In this document: piece by piece, positions 9,041-18,046 of the stretch
Position numbering within the stretch: position 1 is the first letter of the stretch
How the letters are laid out: every line of letters begins with the position of its first letter
Assembly: GCA_938008165.1 (NCBI GenBank)
Contig: CALLLP010000030.1
Coordinates: 1-64,000 of the forward strand
Direction of reading: 5' to 3'
Source of the DNA: an uncultured Neomegalonema sp.
GTDB lineage: Bacteria > Pseudomonadota > Alphaproteobacteria > Rhodobacterales > Rhodobacteraceae
Length of the DNA: 64,000 bases
Made by a program: the position numbers and the translations under genes
The notes under the pieces: generated by a model
Told to the model about the DNA's origin: nothing
Databases searched by the model: none
The model's input: the letters and a program-made list of their open reading frames with translations, nothing else

Positions 9041-9251
9041 GTAGGTTTCTCCCCGTGTGGCGTTCATTATGTCGCGTGGCGAGCGCCTTCCCGCCCCGCG
9101 CCCGGTTTCCTGTGTGGAGCCGGTTGTGCGCTTCACTGTCGCGATCCGGTGACGCTTGTAAACAGGGTTTTCCGATCCCCGATAGGCGGGGTTGTCAGTG
9201 CGGGGGTCATCGTCGTATAGGTTCGGTCTTCGTTCACTTTTCGGTGCGCCT

Positions 9252-11426
9252 ATGCTCGATGCCCCGCCCGGTGCGCGCCCGCGCCCCAAAGACCTGCCCG
9301 CAGGCTATCATCTCGCCCATTTCTGCGAGATGGTGAGCTTTGTCGAGCGGCTCTATGGCGGGATTCTGGGCGATGAGGCGGTGGCCTGGATCGCTGATTT
9401 CCGGGCCTTGGACCAGAACGCGCAATCCCTGCTCGTGCGCATGGCAAACCGTAAGGGATCGGTTTTCCGCATCTTGCATCTGGGATATGCCGATGTGGAT
9501 GACGTGGCGCGTCGTCTTGGCGATTTGACGGCGGCGGGATTCGTGTCGCCGGTCCGGGAAAAAGACTTCGCAGCGGCCCTGTCCGTGCTGTCAAAAGACG
9601 ATGTGCTCGATCTGCTGGCCGAGGGGCACGCGGATGAGGGCGTGCGCAAAAGCTGGACGAAGCCGAACCTGATAAAGACGGCGCGCGAACGGTTGAGCGT
9701 CTCGGAATGCTTCGACGGCGCGCGGGGGGCCGGATTTATCGCACAGCGGCGCAAACGGGCGCTGCGCTACCTGCTCTATCTGTATTTTGGGCGGATGACG
9801 GATGGATTGACCAGCTTTGCCATGCGCGATCTGGGGCTTGTCCGAACCAATAGCTTTCGTGCGGAATTCGAGGCGCGGTTCAGCGAGCGGGCCGAGGCGG
9901 AGGAGGCGTTTTTCTACGCCGAGCGCATCGCATGGCTCGACCGCTGCGATGCGGGGGATCGCGAGGCGATGGCCCGCGAGGCACCGGGTTGGTCCCCGCC
10001 GTCCGAAGCGGCGCTTCCCTTGCGCGATACATTGCTTCATGCGCTGGGGCGGCATCTGGAAAAAGCGGGCGATGCGCAGGGTGCGCGGGCGCTCTACGCG
10101 CTGGGCACCTCCCCCGAATGTGGCGAGCGGGCGGTGCGATTGGCATGGGCGGCGGGCGAAAAGGCGATGGTGCGTACGCGGCTGGAACACATGATCGCGT
10201 CACCGGGCAGCGACGGCGAAGCGCTGTTCGCGCAGGATTTTCTTGCCCGCAAATTCGGTGGCAAGCGCACCAGCCTGATCACCGATATGCTGCGCGAGGC
10301 GCCGACCATCGGCCTTGACGAATCCCACCGTGCCCTGCCCGAACGCGGGGCCGTTGCGCTGTTCGAGCGGCAGGGCTGGACGGCGGATCATGCCGAGAAT
10401 ACGCCGTGGCGCGCCCTGTTCGGCCTGTTGCTCTGGGATATCGTCTATGACAAGGCGAATGCGCGCTTGCATAACGCGTTCGAGCGGATGCCGGGGGCGT
10501 TGCGCGACGGCAGTTTCTATGCCGATAACCGCCGCGCGATCGAGGACCGGCTGGCCCTGCTCGACCGGCCTGATGCGGCCATGGCCCGCTTGCTGGCCAC
10601 CGTGACCGAGCGCTATGGCACGCTGACCCCACTGTTTCGCTGGTATCCTGATATGATCGAGCGGCTGCGGCCCTTGCTCTACCATGCGCCGAGGGGCGCG
10701 CTTGCAAGGGTTCTGCGAGGGATGGCGAGCGATTACCGCAACCGGAAAGACGGTTTCCCGGATCTGATGCTCCACCGTGACGGCGCGCTGCGATTGGTCG
10801 AGATCAAGACCGAAAACGACCAGATTCGCCGTAATCAGCTTGTCCAGCTCCAACTTTTGCGCGAGGCGGGATTCGATGTCGCGATCAACCGGGTTGCATG
10901 GATCGTGGACCCCGATCAAACCTATGTGGTCGTCGATATCGAAACGACCGGGGGCCGCGCCCCATTGCACCGGATCACGGAGATCGGCGCGGTCAAGATG
11001 CGCGGGGGCGAGATCGTGGATCGCTGGCAGTCATTGATCAACCCGGAGCGGCCCATTCCGGCGACGATCACGCGCCTGACCGGCATCACAAACGAGATGG
11101 TCGCCGAAGCGCCCGTCTTTTCCGAGATTGCCGATGATTTCGCGGCCTTCATGGAAGACGGCGTTTTCGTCGCCCATAATGTGCGTTTCGATTACGGGTT
11201 CCTGTCATCGGAATTCGGGCGGCTGGAGAAGCGCTTTCGGTATCCGACGCTCTGCACCTGTCAGTCGATGCGAAAGCTGTTCAAGGGCCTGCCCTCCTAT
11301 GGTCTCGCCAATCTGTGCCGCCATTTCGGGATCGCGCTTGAAAGCCACCACCGCGCCCTGTGCGATGCGGAGGCGGCGGCGGGGCTGTTGCTGAAGATCA
11401 ATGAAAGACGCACGAACGAGGTGTGA
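9252..11426 (+). CDS. FAN1-type VRR-NUC nuclease fused to a DnaQ-type 3'-5' exonuclease
   Basis: A 724-residue two-part DNA-repair nuclease. Residues about 15-100 (YHLAHFCEMVSFVERLYGG, then LLVRMANRKGSVFR) resemble the N-terminal helix-turn-helix region of FAN1. A helical middle part follows, then a VRR-NUC domain with the PD-(D/E)xK residues Asp504, Glu517 and Lys519 in GFPDLML and LVEIK. From about residue 555 a DEDDh exonuclease begins: Asp562 and Glu564 in VVDIETTG, AHNVRFDYGF, and HHRALCDAEA. FAN1 enzymes cut near interstrand crosslinks and 5' flaps. The attached exonuclease would trim 3' ends. The start is ATG 9252; a TTG at 9192 would add 20 residues. Its stop is 7 bases from the opposing glutamine-synthetase-like gene. 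Confidence 0.9.
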   Translation: MLDAPPGARPRPKDLPAGYHLAHFCEMVSFVERLYGGILGDEAVAWIADFRALDQNAQSLLVRMANRKGSVFRILHLGYADVDDVARRLGDLTAAGFVSPVREKDFAAALSVLSKDDVLDLLAEGHADEGVRKSWTKPNLIKTARERLSVSECFDGARGAGFIAQRRKRALRYLLYLYFGRMTDGLTSFAMRDLGLVRTNSFRAEFEARFSERAEAEEAFFYAERIAWLDRCDAGDREAMAREAPGWSPPSEAALPLRDTLLHALGRHLEKAGDAQGARALYALGTSPECGERAVRLAWAAGEKAMVRTRLEHMIASPGSDGEALFAQDFLARKFGGKRTSLITDMLREAPTIGLDESHRALPERGAVALFERQGWTADHAENTPWRALFGLLLWDIVYDKANARLHNAFERMPGALRDGSFYADNRRAIEDRLALLDRPDAAMARLLATVTERYGTLTPLFRWYPDMIERLRPLLYHAPRGALARVLRGMASDYRNRKDGFPDLMLHRDGALRLVEIKTENDQIRRNQLVQLQLLREAGFDVAINRVAWIVDPDQTYVVVDIETTGGRAPLHRITEIGAVKMRGGEIVDRWQSLINPERPIPATITRLTGITNEMVAEAPVFSEIADDFAAFMEDGVFVAHNVRFDYGFLSSEFGRLEKRFRYPTLCTCQSMRKLFKGLPSYGLANLCRHFGIALESHHRALCDAEAAAGLLLKINERRTNEV

Positions 11427-11433
11427 CCGAGCC

Positions 11434-12741
11434 TCAGCAATCGAGCGTATTATCCCGTTCCCAATCGGTCAGGTGGCGGGCATAATCGTTCCAGTCCCCG
11501 TGCTTGAGCTTGAGGAAGGCGGAGCAGGTCTCGTCGCCGATGGCTGTTCGCAGGCTTTTGTCCTTTTCCAGCGCACGCAAGGCGTCGAGCAGGTTGAGGG
11601 GCAGTTTCTTCGCGCCCCGGACCTTGTGGCCTTCGGCATACATATCGATGTCGAGCCGCTTGCCCGGATCGAGCGAGCGGTCGATGCCGTCCAGCCCCGC
11701 CGCCATGATCGCCGCCGGAAGCAGATAGGGGTTCGCCGCCCCATCCGCGAGGCGCAGCTCGAACCGGCCCGGATCGGGGATGCGGATCATATGCGTGCGG
11801 TTGTTTCCGGCATAGGTAATCGTGTTCGGCGACCAGGTGGCCCCCGATGTGGTGCGCGGGGCAGAGAGGCGCTTGTAGCTGTTGACCGTGGGATTCATCA
11901 GCGCGCACAGCCCCTCCGCATGGGCCATGATCCCGCCAAGGAAGTGATAGCCAAGGGCCGAAACGCCCAGTTCGCCCTTCGCATCGTGGAACAGGTTTTT
12001 CTTGCCCGCCTTGTCCCATACGCTGACATGGGCATGACAGCCATTGCCAGTCAGATGGCTGAAGGGTTTGGGCATGAAGGTCGCGCGCAGACCGTGCTTT
12101 TCGGCGATGGATTTTGTCATGTATTTGAAGAATGCATGTCGGTCGGCGGTGACCAGCGCATCCGCAAAATCCCAGTTCATCTCGAATTGACCATTCGCAT
12201 CCTCATGGTCGTTCTGATACGGGCCCCAGCCAAGCTCCTGCATCGCATCGCAGATTTCGGTGATAACGTCATAGCGACGCATTAGGGCCTGAACATCATA
12301 GCAGGGTTTCGCCTGCGTATCGCGCTCGTCGGCGAGGGCCTGTCCGTCCTCGGAGATCACGAAATATTCGCATTCGACGCCATGCTTGAGCCGATGGCCG
12401 TTCGCCGCTGCCCGCGCTGCGACCCGCTTGAGGGTGTTGCGCGGTCCCTGTGCGACCTCCTCGCCATTCATGTAGAGATCGGAAGCGAGCCAGCCGACAT
12501 TCTTTTTCCACGGCAGTTGAATCAGGCTGTCGGGGTCTGGGACCGCAAACATATCCGCATGGGCGGGAGTCATGTCGAGCCATGAGGCAAATCCTGCAAA
12601 TCCGGCTCCGTCCTTTTGCATTCCCGCGATGGCCGAGGCGGGAACCAGCTTGGCGCGCATGACGCCGAACAGGTCGGTGAACGAAATCAGGAAATATTCG
12701 ATCCCCTTGGATTTCGCTTCTTTTGCAAGATCGATGGCCAT
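11434..12741 (-). CDS. glnT: Type III glutamine synthetase / gamma-glutamylmethylamide synthetase-like
   Basis: A 435-residue glutamine-synthetase-fold ligase of the GlnT branch. Family signatures are FLISFTDLFGVMRAKLVP (17-34), GFASWLDMTPAHADMF (49-64), the NDHEDANGQFEMNW metal-binding stretch and TGNGCHAHVSVWD. As I remember the family, the N-terminal half resembles glutamate-methylamine ligase (GMAS), the first enzyme of the N-methylglutamate route for methylamine, as closely as it resembles GlnT. The product could therefore be glutamine or gamma-glutamylmethylamide. The mgs/mgd partners are not in the window. The ATG has GAGGGGAA seven bases upstream. It follows the racemase-like gene on the same strand by 69 bases. 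Confidence 0.88.
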   Translation of the reverse strand: MAIDLAKEAKSKGIEYFLISFTDLFGVMRAKLVPASAIAGMQKDGAGFAGFASWLDMTPAHADMFAVPDPDSLIQLPWKKNVGWLASDLYMNGEEVAQGPRNTLKRVAARAAANGHRLKHGVECEYFVISEDGQALADERDTQAKPCYDVQALMRRYDVITEICDAMQELGWGPYQNDHEDANGQFEMNWDFADALVTADRHAFFKYMTKSIAEKHGLRATFMPKPFSHLTGNGCHAHVSVWDKAGKKNLFHDAKGELGVSALGYHFLGGIMAHAEGLCALMNPTVNSYKRLSAPRTTSGATWSPNTITYAGNNRTHMIRIPDPGRFELRLADGAANPYLLPAAIMAAGLDGIDRSLDPGKRLDIDMYAEGHKVRGAKKLPLNLLDALRALEKDKSLRTAIGDETCSAFLKLKHGDWNDYARHLTDWERDNTLDC

Positions 12742-12810
12742 GATGCGGTTCCCCTCAGCGTTGATTTGCGCTTCAGGGAACCCGGTCGCGGCAGTGTGTG
12801 CAACTGAAAA

Positions 12811-13551
12811 TTACGCTAAATCGCTCGCAAACAAGGCCCCCGGTCCCCGGCCTGCCGTTTCCTGCCCCGCCAGTCGCAGCATATGCCATGCCAGCGCGAG
12901 GTTGCTGGTCAAGACCGGCACGCCCGTTGCCGCTTCCGCCTGCTCGATAATGCCAAAACTGCGCAGATTGGTGCAGGAGGCAAAGATCGCGTCGCAGTGG
13001 CCCATTGCGGCGACCTGCTCCATCGCGGCCAGGGTCGAGCGTTCGGCAATCCCCGCCACGACCCGGTCCTCGGCCTGCTCAAACGAGCCGAATCCGGCAA
13101 TCTCAAGCCCGGCCTGCTCCAGCCGCCCGCGCATTGCCGCCGAAACCTCCGCGATATAGGGTGTCACAAAGCCTAATTTGCGCACGCTCAGATGTGCGCA
13201 GGCGGCAAGGATTGCGGAGATGGGGTTCGTTGCCTCGGCCTGTGGATGCTCCTGCCGGATCAGCGCGCTGACCCGCTCCGGCCCGATCACGGTTGCGCCC
13301 GATGTGCAGCCATAGCCGATGACACCGACCTCCGGGGGCAGCAGCGCCGCCGTGCGCGGCATCTCGTTCTGCATCGCGGCAAGGGTTGCGGGTGTAACGT
13401 CCGGGGCATTCGGGATGCGGGCGTGATAAAGGCCATATCCGCCGAAGACGCTGGCCAGTTCCGGTTCCATCGTCAGGTCGGTTTGCAGCACGATCAACCC
13501 GAATGCCCCTGCTGCACAGGCTCCGTTATCGCTGTCGAAAGACAGTTTCAT
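12811..13551 (-). CDS. Asp/Glu racemase superfamily enzyme (maleate isomerase/arylmalonate decarboxylase-like)
   Basis: A 246-residue protein of the aspartate/glutamate racemase superfamily. It has the two conserved cysteines expected of the maleate cis-trans isomerase/arylmalonate decarboxylase branch: Cys82 in GYGCTSGATV and Cys193 in FASCTNLR. Enzymes of this branch isomerise maleate, decarboxylate malonates or racemise small acids through a thiol. It sits between a GNAT gene (18-base gap) and the GlnT-like ligase (69-base gap), all on the minus strand, so it may be co-transcribed. The precise substrate is unknown. Confidence 0.82.
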   Translation of the reverse strand: MKLSFDSDNGACAAGAFGLIVLQTDLTMEPELASVFGGYGLYHARIPNAPDVTPATLAAMQNEMPRTAALLPPEVGVIGYGCTSGATVIGPERVSALIRQEHPQAEATNPISAILAACAHLSVRKLGFVTPYIAEVSAAMRGRLEQAGLEIAGFGSFEQAEDRVVAGIAERSTLAAMEQVAAMGHCDAIFASCTNLRSFGIIEQAEAATGVPVLTSNLALAWHMLRLAGQETAGRGPGALFASDLA

Positions 13552-13569
13552 GCATCATCCTTCCCGCAT

Positions 13570-14100
13570 CTATGCGCCGCCCGATGACACAGAAGACGCC
13601 GCGCGTTGCAGAGTTTGGCGCCGTACCGGCTCGAACCCCATTTTCTGATATAGGGGCAGGGCGCTTGGATGGTCGAGCGTGCAGGTATTCACCGTGAGTT
13701 TCTCGATCTTTGCCGCCCAAGCATCGTGAATCCCCTCCAGCAGCAACCACGACCCCAAACCGCTTCCGACTGCTTCGGGCATCAATCCGAAATACGCAAC
13801 ATCCGCGACAGGGGCGTCCCGAAAATCGAGCATGATGAACCCGACGGGACATCCATTGCGATATGCGACGTTCAGATGAACGGCGTCATCTTGGGCAAAG
13901 GCAGCGATTTGCGCATCGTGCCATGTGTGCAGGTCGGTCCATTCATAGGCGGCCCCCACCGCATCGTAGAGGTAGCGAAAGAAATGAACCGGCGGATTCT
14001 GCGCTCGGATCAGCGATAGTCCATGATCCGGTTTTTCCCGGCGCGGCAAGGTCGGACGGGCCGTCATTTCCAGCCAAGTCACCGTATAATCGAGAATCAT
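13570..14100 (-). CDS. GNAT-family N-acetyltransferase
   Basis: A 176-residue GNAT acyltransferase. The acetyl-CoA-binding region is LMPEAVGSGLGSWLLLEGI (roughly 103-121), followed by LTVNTCTLDHPSALPLYQKM and GFEPV, the usual beta5-alpha4 end. The start is ATG 14100, which overlaps the stop of the upstream TPR gene as ATGA; a longer in-frame reading to 14589 merely runs through that gene. The substrate is unknown; this branch is often annotated only as GNAT. Confidence 0.85.
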   Translation of the reverse strand: MILDYTVTWLEMTARPTLPRREKPDHGLSLIRAQNPPVHFFRYLYDAVGAAYEWTDLHTWHDAQIAAFAQDDAVHLNVAYRNGCPVGFIMLDFRDAPVADVAYFGLMPEAVGSGLGSWLLLEGIHDAWAAKIEKLTVNTCTLDHPSALPLYQKMGFEPVRRQTLQRAASSVSSGGA

Positions 14101-14621
14101 TGATCCGGTGCCGCGAGCATGCGCCGTTCCCCCAGCCATGGATTCGCCTCGACGGCTTCGCGCAATGTCTTCTGGGCCAGAGCCGTGCGTCCCTGAAGCA
14201 TCAAGATACGAAACTTTCCGGACAAGGCTCCGAAATGGCGCGGTTCGCGGCTCAGGGCCGATTTGACGTCCGCGAGCGATTCTTCGTATTTTTCCATACG
14301 GAAATACGCAAAGGCGCGCTGATTCCACGCTTCGGCAAAATCCGGGGCGTAGAGGATCAGCTCGTCGAAAACCTCGACGGCCCCGGCATTGTCGAAGGCG
14401 TTCATCCGCTGCATCCCCAGATCGAACAGCGCCTGAGCGTCGGCATCGGGGGCCTCCATCCAGGATTGCCAGATCGCCTTTTGCGCGGCGGCGGCGATCT
14501 TGGCATCGTCGGTGGATTGCAGGATGGCGAATAGCGCATCGCGTTCTTCGGCCTGGGATGCCGTTTCGTCGGCGAGGGCAGGGCTGCATAGCAGCGCAAA
14601 GATCAAGATGAGATGTTTCAT
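14097..14621 (-). CDS. Exported TPR-repeat protein
   Basis: A 174-residue protein with a clear signal peptide (MKHLILIFALLCSPALA, cleavage before DETAS), then helical repeats. Two TPR-like motifs are visible: residues about 70-103 (ALFDLGMQRMNAFDNAGAVE) and 104-137 (AEAWNQRAFAYFRMEKYEES). It should be periplasmic and bind other proteins. ATG 14621 is preferred over an upstream in-frame start at 14651, because only the shorter form begins with the signal peptide. The gene is translationally coupled to the downstream GNAT gene. Confidence 0.82.
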   Translation of the reverse strand: MKHLILIFALLCSPALADETASQAEERDALFAILQSTDDAKIAAAAQKAIWQSWMEAPDADAQALFDLGMQRMNAFDNAGAVEVFDELILYAPDFAEAWNQRAFAYFRMEKYEESLADVKSALSREPRHFGALSGKFRILMLQGRTALAQKTLREAVEANPWLGERRMLAAPDQ

Positions 14622-14674
14622 GTTCTCAAGCCTAGATCGGTGAGGGACCACCGTCGAGGCTTCTCACATCTCTG

Positions 14675-15352
14675 TCATTTTCGAAACAGCGGCGCGCCGA
14701 CATGGTTTTCCGCCATGCTGAAAGGCCGCGAGCCGAAAAAGCCGCGCCGGGCCGAAAGCGGGGAGGGATGCGCGCTCTCGATGATCAGGGTGTTTTTGCC
14801 GGGTCCGGCATCGATCAGCGGGCGCATGCCCTGCGCATGTTTGCCCCAGAGGATCCAGACGATCCCCTCCGCCGCCGCCACGCGCCCGACGACCTGCTCG
14901 ACCAGCGCGGACCAGCCGATTTTCGCGTGGCTGCCCGCCTCTCCCTCTCGCACCGTCAGGGATCGGTTCAGCAGCAGAACCCCCCGATCTGACCAGCCGC
15001 CCAGATCGCCGGTCGCGGGGCGTATGCCCAGATCGGCCATCAATTCCTTGTAGATATTCGTCAAGGAGCGGGGCAGGGGGGCGACTTCGGGCGCCACCGA
15101 AAAGGCCAATCCATTCGCATGACCCGCCGTTGGATAGGGATCTTGCCCCAGAATGACGGCTCGCACAGCACCGGGGGGCGTGCGCTCCAGCGCGGCGAAG
15201 ACACGCTCCGGGGCGGGCAGGACCGGCCCCTGTTCTGCTGCCAGAGCGTCCAGAACCCTATCGAACGCGCCATCGGCAAAAAAAGGCAGATCATTCCATC
15301 CTGTCAGGCGCTGTGCCGCCATGCGCAGCGTATCCGCATAGGCGCGGGTCAT
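14675..15352 (-). CDS. ung: Uracil-DNA glycosylase
   Basis: A 225-residue family 1 uracil-DNA glycosylase, which removes uracil from DNA as the first step of base-excision repair. The water-activating loop is [18 protein letters not shown], with the catalytic Asp71. The conserved [18 protein letters not shown] and SAHPSPLSA motifs follow, with the catalytic His195 in the last. The ATG overlaps the TGA of trpD by four bases, so translation is coupled to tryptophan synthesis genes, an unusual place for a repair enzyme. Confidence 0.96.
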   Translation of the reverse strand: MTRAYADTLRMAAQRLTGWNDLPFFADGAFDRVLDALAAEQGPVLPAPERVFAALERTPPGAVRAVILGQDPYPTAGHANGLAFSVAPEVAPLPRSLTNIYKELMADLGIRPATGDLGGWSDRGVLLLNRSLTVREGEAGSHAKIGWSALVEQVVGRVAAAEGIVWILWGKHAQGMRPLIDAGPGKNTLIIESAHPSPLSARRGFFGSRPFSMAENHVGAPLFRK

Positions 15353-16365
15353 GGCGATCCGGTAATTCGAACCATCGCTTCCAGAACCCGCCGAGCCGAT
15401 CCGCTATCGATGCTCTCGGCGGCCAGCGCGGCCCCCTCGCGCAGATCCCCGGCCTTTCCGGCGACCAGCAGCGCGGCGGCGGCATTGAGGCAGGCGGCAT
15501 CGCGATACGCGCTTTTGGCCCCATCGAGCAGGGCCAGCAAGCGCAGAGCGTTTTCATGCGCATCGCCGCCGATGATCGAAGCGAATGGATGCTGCGGCAG
15601 GCCCGCATCTTCGGGGGCGATAACCATCGTCGTGACGGTGCCATTTTCCAGCGCGGCGACCTGCGATGGGGCGGCAATGGATAATTCGTCGGTCCCGTCG
15701 CCCCCATGAACGATCCATGCGCGTTCGGACCCCAATTGCCCCAGCGTTTCGGCCATCGGTATGATCCAGTCCGGCGAGAACGCACCGCTCAACTGCCGCT
15801 TGACCCCGGCGGGGTTCGTCAGCGGGCCAAGAATGTTGAAGATCGTCCGCACGCCCATTTCCGTACGGGTCGGCATGACATGGCGCATCGCCGAATGGTG
15901 GTTCGGCGCGGCCATATAGCCCATTCCCGCCTCGCGCAGACAGGTCTCGACCGTCTCGATCCCCGGCGACAGGTCGATCCCCAGCGCCGTCAGCACATCG
16001 GTTGCCCCCGATTGCGATGACAGCGCCCGATTGCCATGTTTGGCCACCGGCACCCCGGCCCCGGCGACGACAAGCGCGGCGGCGGTTGAGATATTGAGCG
16101 TCCCTTTCCCGTCGCCCCCCGTGCCCACGATATCGATGGCACCGGGCGGGGCCGAGACCGGCACGGCCTTTTCGCGCATCACGGCGGCGGCGGCGGCGAT
16201 CTCCTCGACCGTTTCGCCGCGCATCCTCAACGCGATGAGAAATCCGCCGATTTGCGAGGGGGTGGCCTCGCCGGACATGATCGTATCAAAGGCGTCGCGG
16301 GCTTCGTCAGCGGAGAGTGGCCCGTCGATGGCGCGCTGGATGAGGGGGGTCAGGCGTCCGGTCAT
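15349..16365 (-). CDS. trpD: Anthranilate phosphoribosyltransferase
   Basis: A 338-residue enzyme that joins anthranilate to PRPP in the second step of tryptophan biosynthesis. The PRPP-binding glycine-rich loop is visible as [17 protein letters not shown] (about 81-97), followed by [19 protein letters not shown]. The start overlaps the stop of trpG by four bases, and the stop overlaps the start of ung in the same way. trpC, which follows trpD in many related genomes, is not next here. Confidence 0.97.
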   Translation of the reverse strand: MTGRLTPLIQRAIDGPLSADEARDAFDTIMSGEATPSQIGGFLIALRMRGETVEEIAAAAAVMREKAVPVSAPPGAIDIVGTGGDGKGTLNISTAAALVVAGAGVPVAKHGNRALSSQSGATDVLTALGIDLSPGIETVETCLREAGMGYMAAPNHHSAMRHVMPTRTEMGVRTIFNILGPLTNPAGVKRQLSGAFSPDWIIPMAETLGQLGSERAWIVHGGDGTDELSIAAPSQVAALENGTVTTMVIAPEDAGLPQHPFASIIGGDAHENALRLLALLDGAKSAYRDAACLNAAAALLVAGKAGDLREGAALAAESIDSGSARRVLEAMVRITGSP

Positions 16366-16943
16366 GGCCGTATCTCCGCGATTTTCAGGAAATTCTCCAT
16401 CAGCGTCATGCCGTATTCGGAGGCGATGCTCTCCGGGTGGAATTGTACGCCGTGGATGGGGTGCTGCTTATGCGACAGGCCCATGATCGTGCCGTCTTCG
16501 GTCTCGGCGGTGATGGCCAGACAATCGGGCAGGGTGTCGCGCTCAACCGTCAGGCTGTGATAGCGGGTCGCGTTGAACCCTTCAGGCAGGCCCCGGAACA
16601 CACTGCCATTCGAATGATCGACCGGGGATAGCTTGCCATGCATGATGGCGCCCGCGCGTACCACGGTGCCCCCGAATGCCTCGCCGATGGCCTGATGTCC
16701 GAGGCACACGCCGAAAAGCGGCTTGTCATCCGCTGCCGCCCGCTTGACCAGATCGACGCAGATGCCCGCCTGAGACGGATCGCAGGGACCGGGTGAGAGG
16801 ACGATAGCCTCCGCCCCGCGCGCCATCGCCTCGTCGACGGTCAGCGCATCGTTGCGCACGACCTCGACCGCGGCCCCCAGCATTCCGAAGGCATGAACCA
16901 GATTGTAAGTGAAACTGTCATAATTATCGATCAGCAACAGCAT
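16362..16943 (-). CDS. trpG: Anthranilate synthase component II (glutamine amidotransferase)
   Basis: A 193-residue class I glutamine amidotransferase that supplies ammonia to TrpE. It starts [20 protein letters not shown], has [11 protein letters not shown] near 50-59, the nucleophile Cys80 in [11 protein letters not shown], and the C-terminal HPES of the catalytic His-Glu pair. ATG 16943 is chosen because the homologous part begins there; an in-frame reading to 17003 adds 20 unrelated residues. trpE is not in the window. The gene is divergent from yibQ, with about 80 bases between the two starts. Confidence 0.96.
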   Translation of the reverse strand: MLLLIDNYDSFTYNLVHAFGMLGAAVEVVRNDALTVDEAMARGAEAIVLSPGPCDPSQAGICVDLVKRAAADDKPLFGVCLGHQAIGEAFGGTVVRAGAIMHGKLSPVDHSNGSVFRGLPEGFNATRYHSLTVERDTLPDCLAITAETEDGTIMGLSHKQHPIHGVQFHPESIASEYGMTLMENFLKIAEIRP

Positions 16944-17023
16944 GGCGATACTCCAGACCCCCGTGGACCGGCCTTTCTTGAAGCGGCGGGGGAGGGACGT
17001 CAAGGAAACCGAGCGAGGATTGG

Positions 17024-18013
17024 GTGGACAAAAACGACGAGACCTCCGAATCCGTTCCTGAGCGGAGCGGTCACTGGCTGGATACCCTTGGCGTTGCAGC
17101 TCTGGCGGCGCTCAGTGCCGGGGTCTTTGTCCTGTCCGTCGCTGCGATCGTATTGGTCAATCAGGTCGGCAGCGCCTTGACCGGCGATGCGGTCGTGGCC
17201 AATGCCGATGCAACCCATGAGATCGCCTTCGAGCCGCCTGCCCCGTCGATCACGGTTCTGCCGCCCCGTGTGGACTTGCCCGCGTGGCTGGCCAATGCGC
17301 AGCCCTTCGAGGCCCCGCCCCGGATGCCGGTCATGGCCGTTGTGGTGCTCGATGATGGAACGAACGCGTCCCTGATTGTAGAGGCGCTGAAGTGGACGGC
17401 CCCGCTCAGTTTTGCAGTGGCGGCGGATTTCGATGCCTCGCCCCACCGGGTACAGCAGATCCGGCAGGCGGGGCGCGAGGTGCTGGCACTGGTGCCCTTC
17501 GGCTATGCGCCCGATTTCGGACGCGACCCCAATGTTCTGCGGCGAGGGTTGAGCGAGGCGGAATTACTGCGCCGTCTGCGCTGGCATCTTGCCCGTGCGG
17601 GTGACGGAATCGTCGGGGTGGTCGATCACCATGCCGGAGAGATCGTGCAGGACGAACACGCCCTGCGGATTATCGGCAATGGTCTGGTATCGGATGGTAT
17701 GGCCCTGATCGATAGCCGCAGCGCCCCCGATACTCTGTTCGCCGCCCGATTGCGCCCGATGGGGGTGCCGGTCGGGCGCGGCACAACCCGAATCGGGCGC
17801 GATGACAGCATCGGCGATGCCTTGGCCGCCCTGATCGACGCCGAACGCCAAGCCTTCGCATGGGGGACGGCGATCGTGGTGGTCGAGGCGAGCGATACTG
17901 CGATGCTCGCCCTGACCGAATGGCTCGGCACGCGCAGAACCAGCATCACCCTTGCGCCCGTCTCCCATGTAATCCGGCGTCTGCGTGCCGGATTGCAGCA
18001 GGGGGTCAATTAA
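17024..18013 (+). CDS. yibQ: Divergent polysaccharide deacetylase family protein (YibQ-like)
   Basis: A 329-residue protein with one transmembrane segment (about residues 24-47), then a short linker and a periplasmic domain resembling the divergent polysaccharide deacetylase (DUF610/YibQ) family. The acidic pair is seen in [10 protein letters not shown], and later [11 protein letters not shown] replaces the usual NHMGS-type motif. GTG 17024 is preceded by GAGG. The family is thought to act on cell-wall or surface polysaccharide, but its activity is poorly known. In several alphaproteobacteria it sits inside the trp cluster. Here it is adjacent to trpG but reads away from it. Confidence 0.85.
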   Translation: MDKNDETSESVPERSGHWLDTLGVAALAALSAGVFVLSVAAIVLVNQVGSALTGDAVVANADATHEIAFEPPAPSITVLPPRVDLPAWLANAQPFEAPPRMPVMAVVVLDDGTNASLIVEALKWTAPLSFAVAADFDASPHRVQQIRQAGREVLALVPFGYAPDFGRDPNVLRRGLSEAELLRRLRWHLARAGDGIVGVVDHHAGEIVQDEHALRIIGNGLVSDGMALIDSRSAPDTLFAARLRPMGVPVGRGTTRIGRDDSIGDALAALIDAERQAFAWGTAIVVVEASDTAMLALTEWLGTRRTSITLAPVSHVIRRLRAGLQQGVN

Positions 18014-18030
18014 AGGGATCGCCGATCCCT
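18014..18030. repeat. Short perfect inverted repeat right after the yibQ stop
   Basis: AGGGATC-GCC-GATCCCT, a 7-bp stem with a 3-nt loop, directly follows the yibQ stop codon and lies 16 bases from the stop of the opposing FAH gene. No T-run follows on either strand, so it is at most a weak terminator or a transcript-end stabiliser. Confidence 0.5.
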
Positions 18031-18046
18031 GAGCGCGAAGCCGCCC

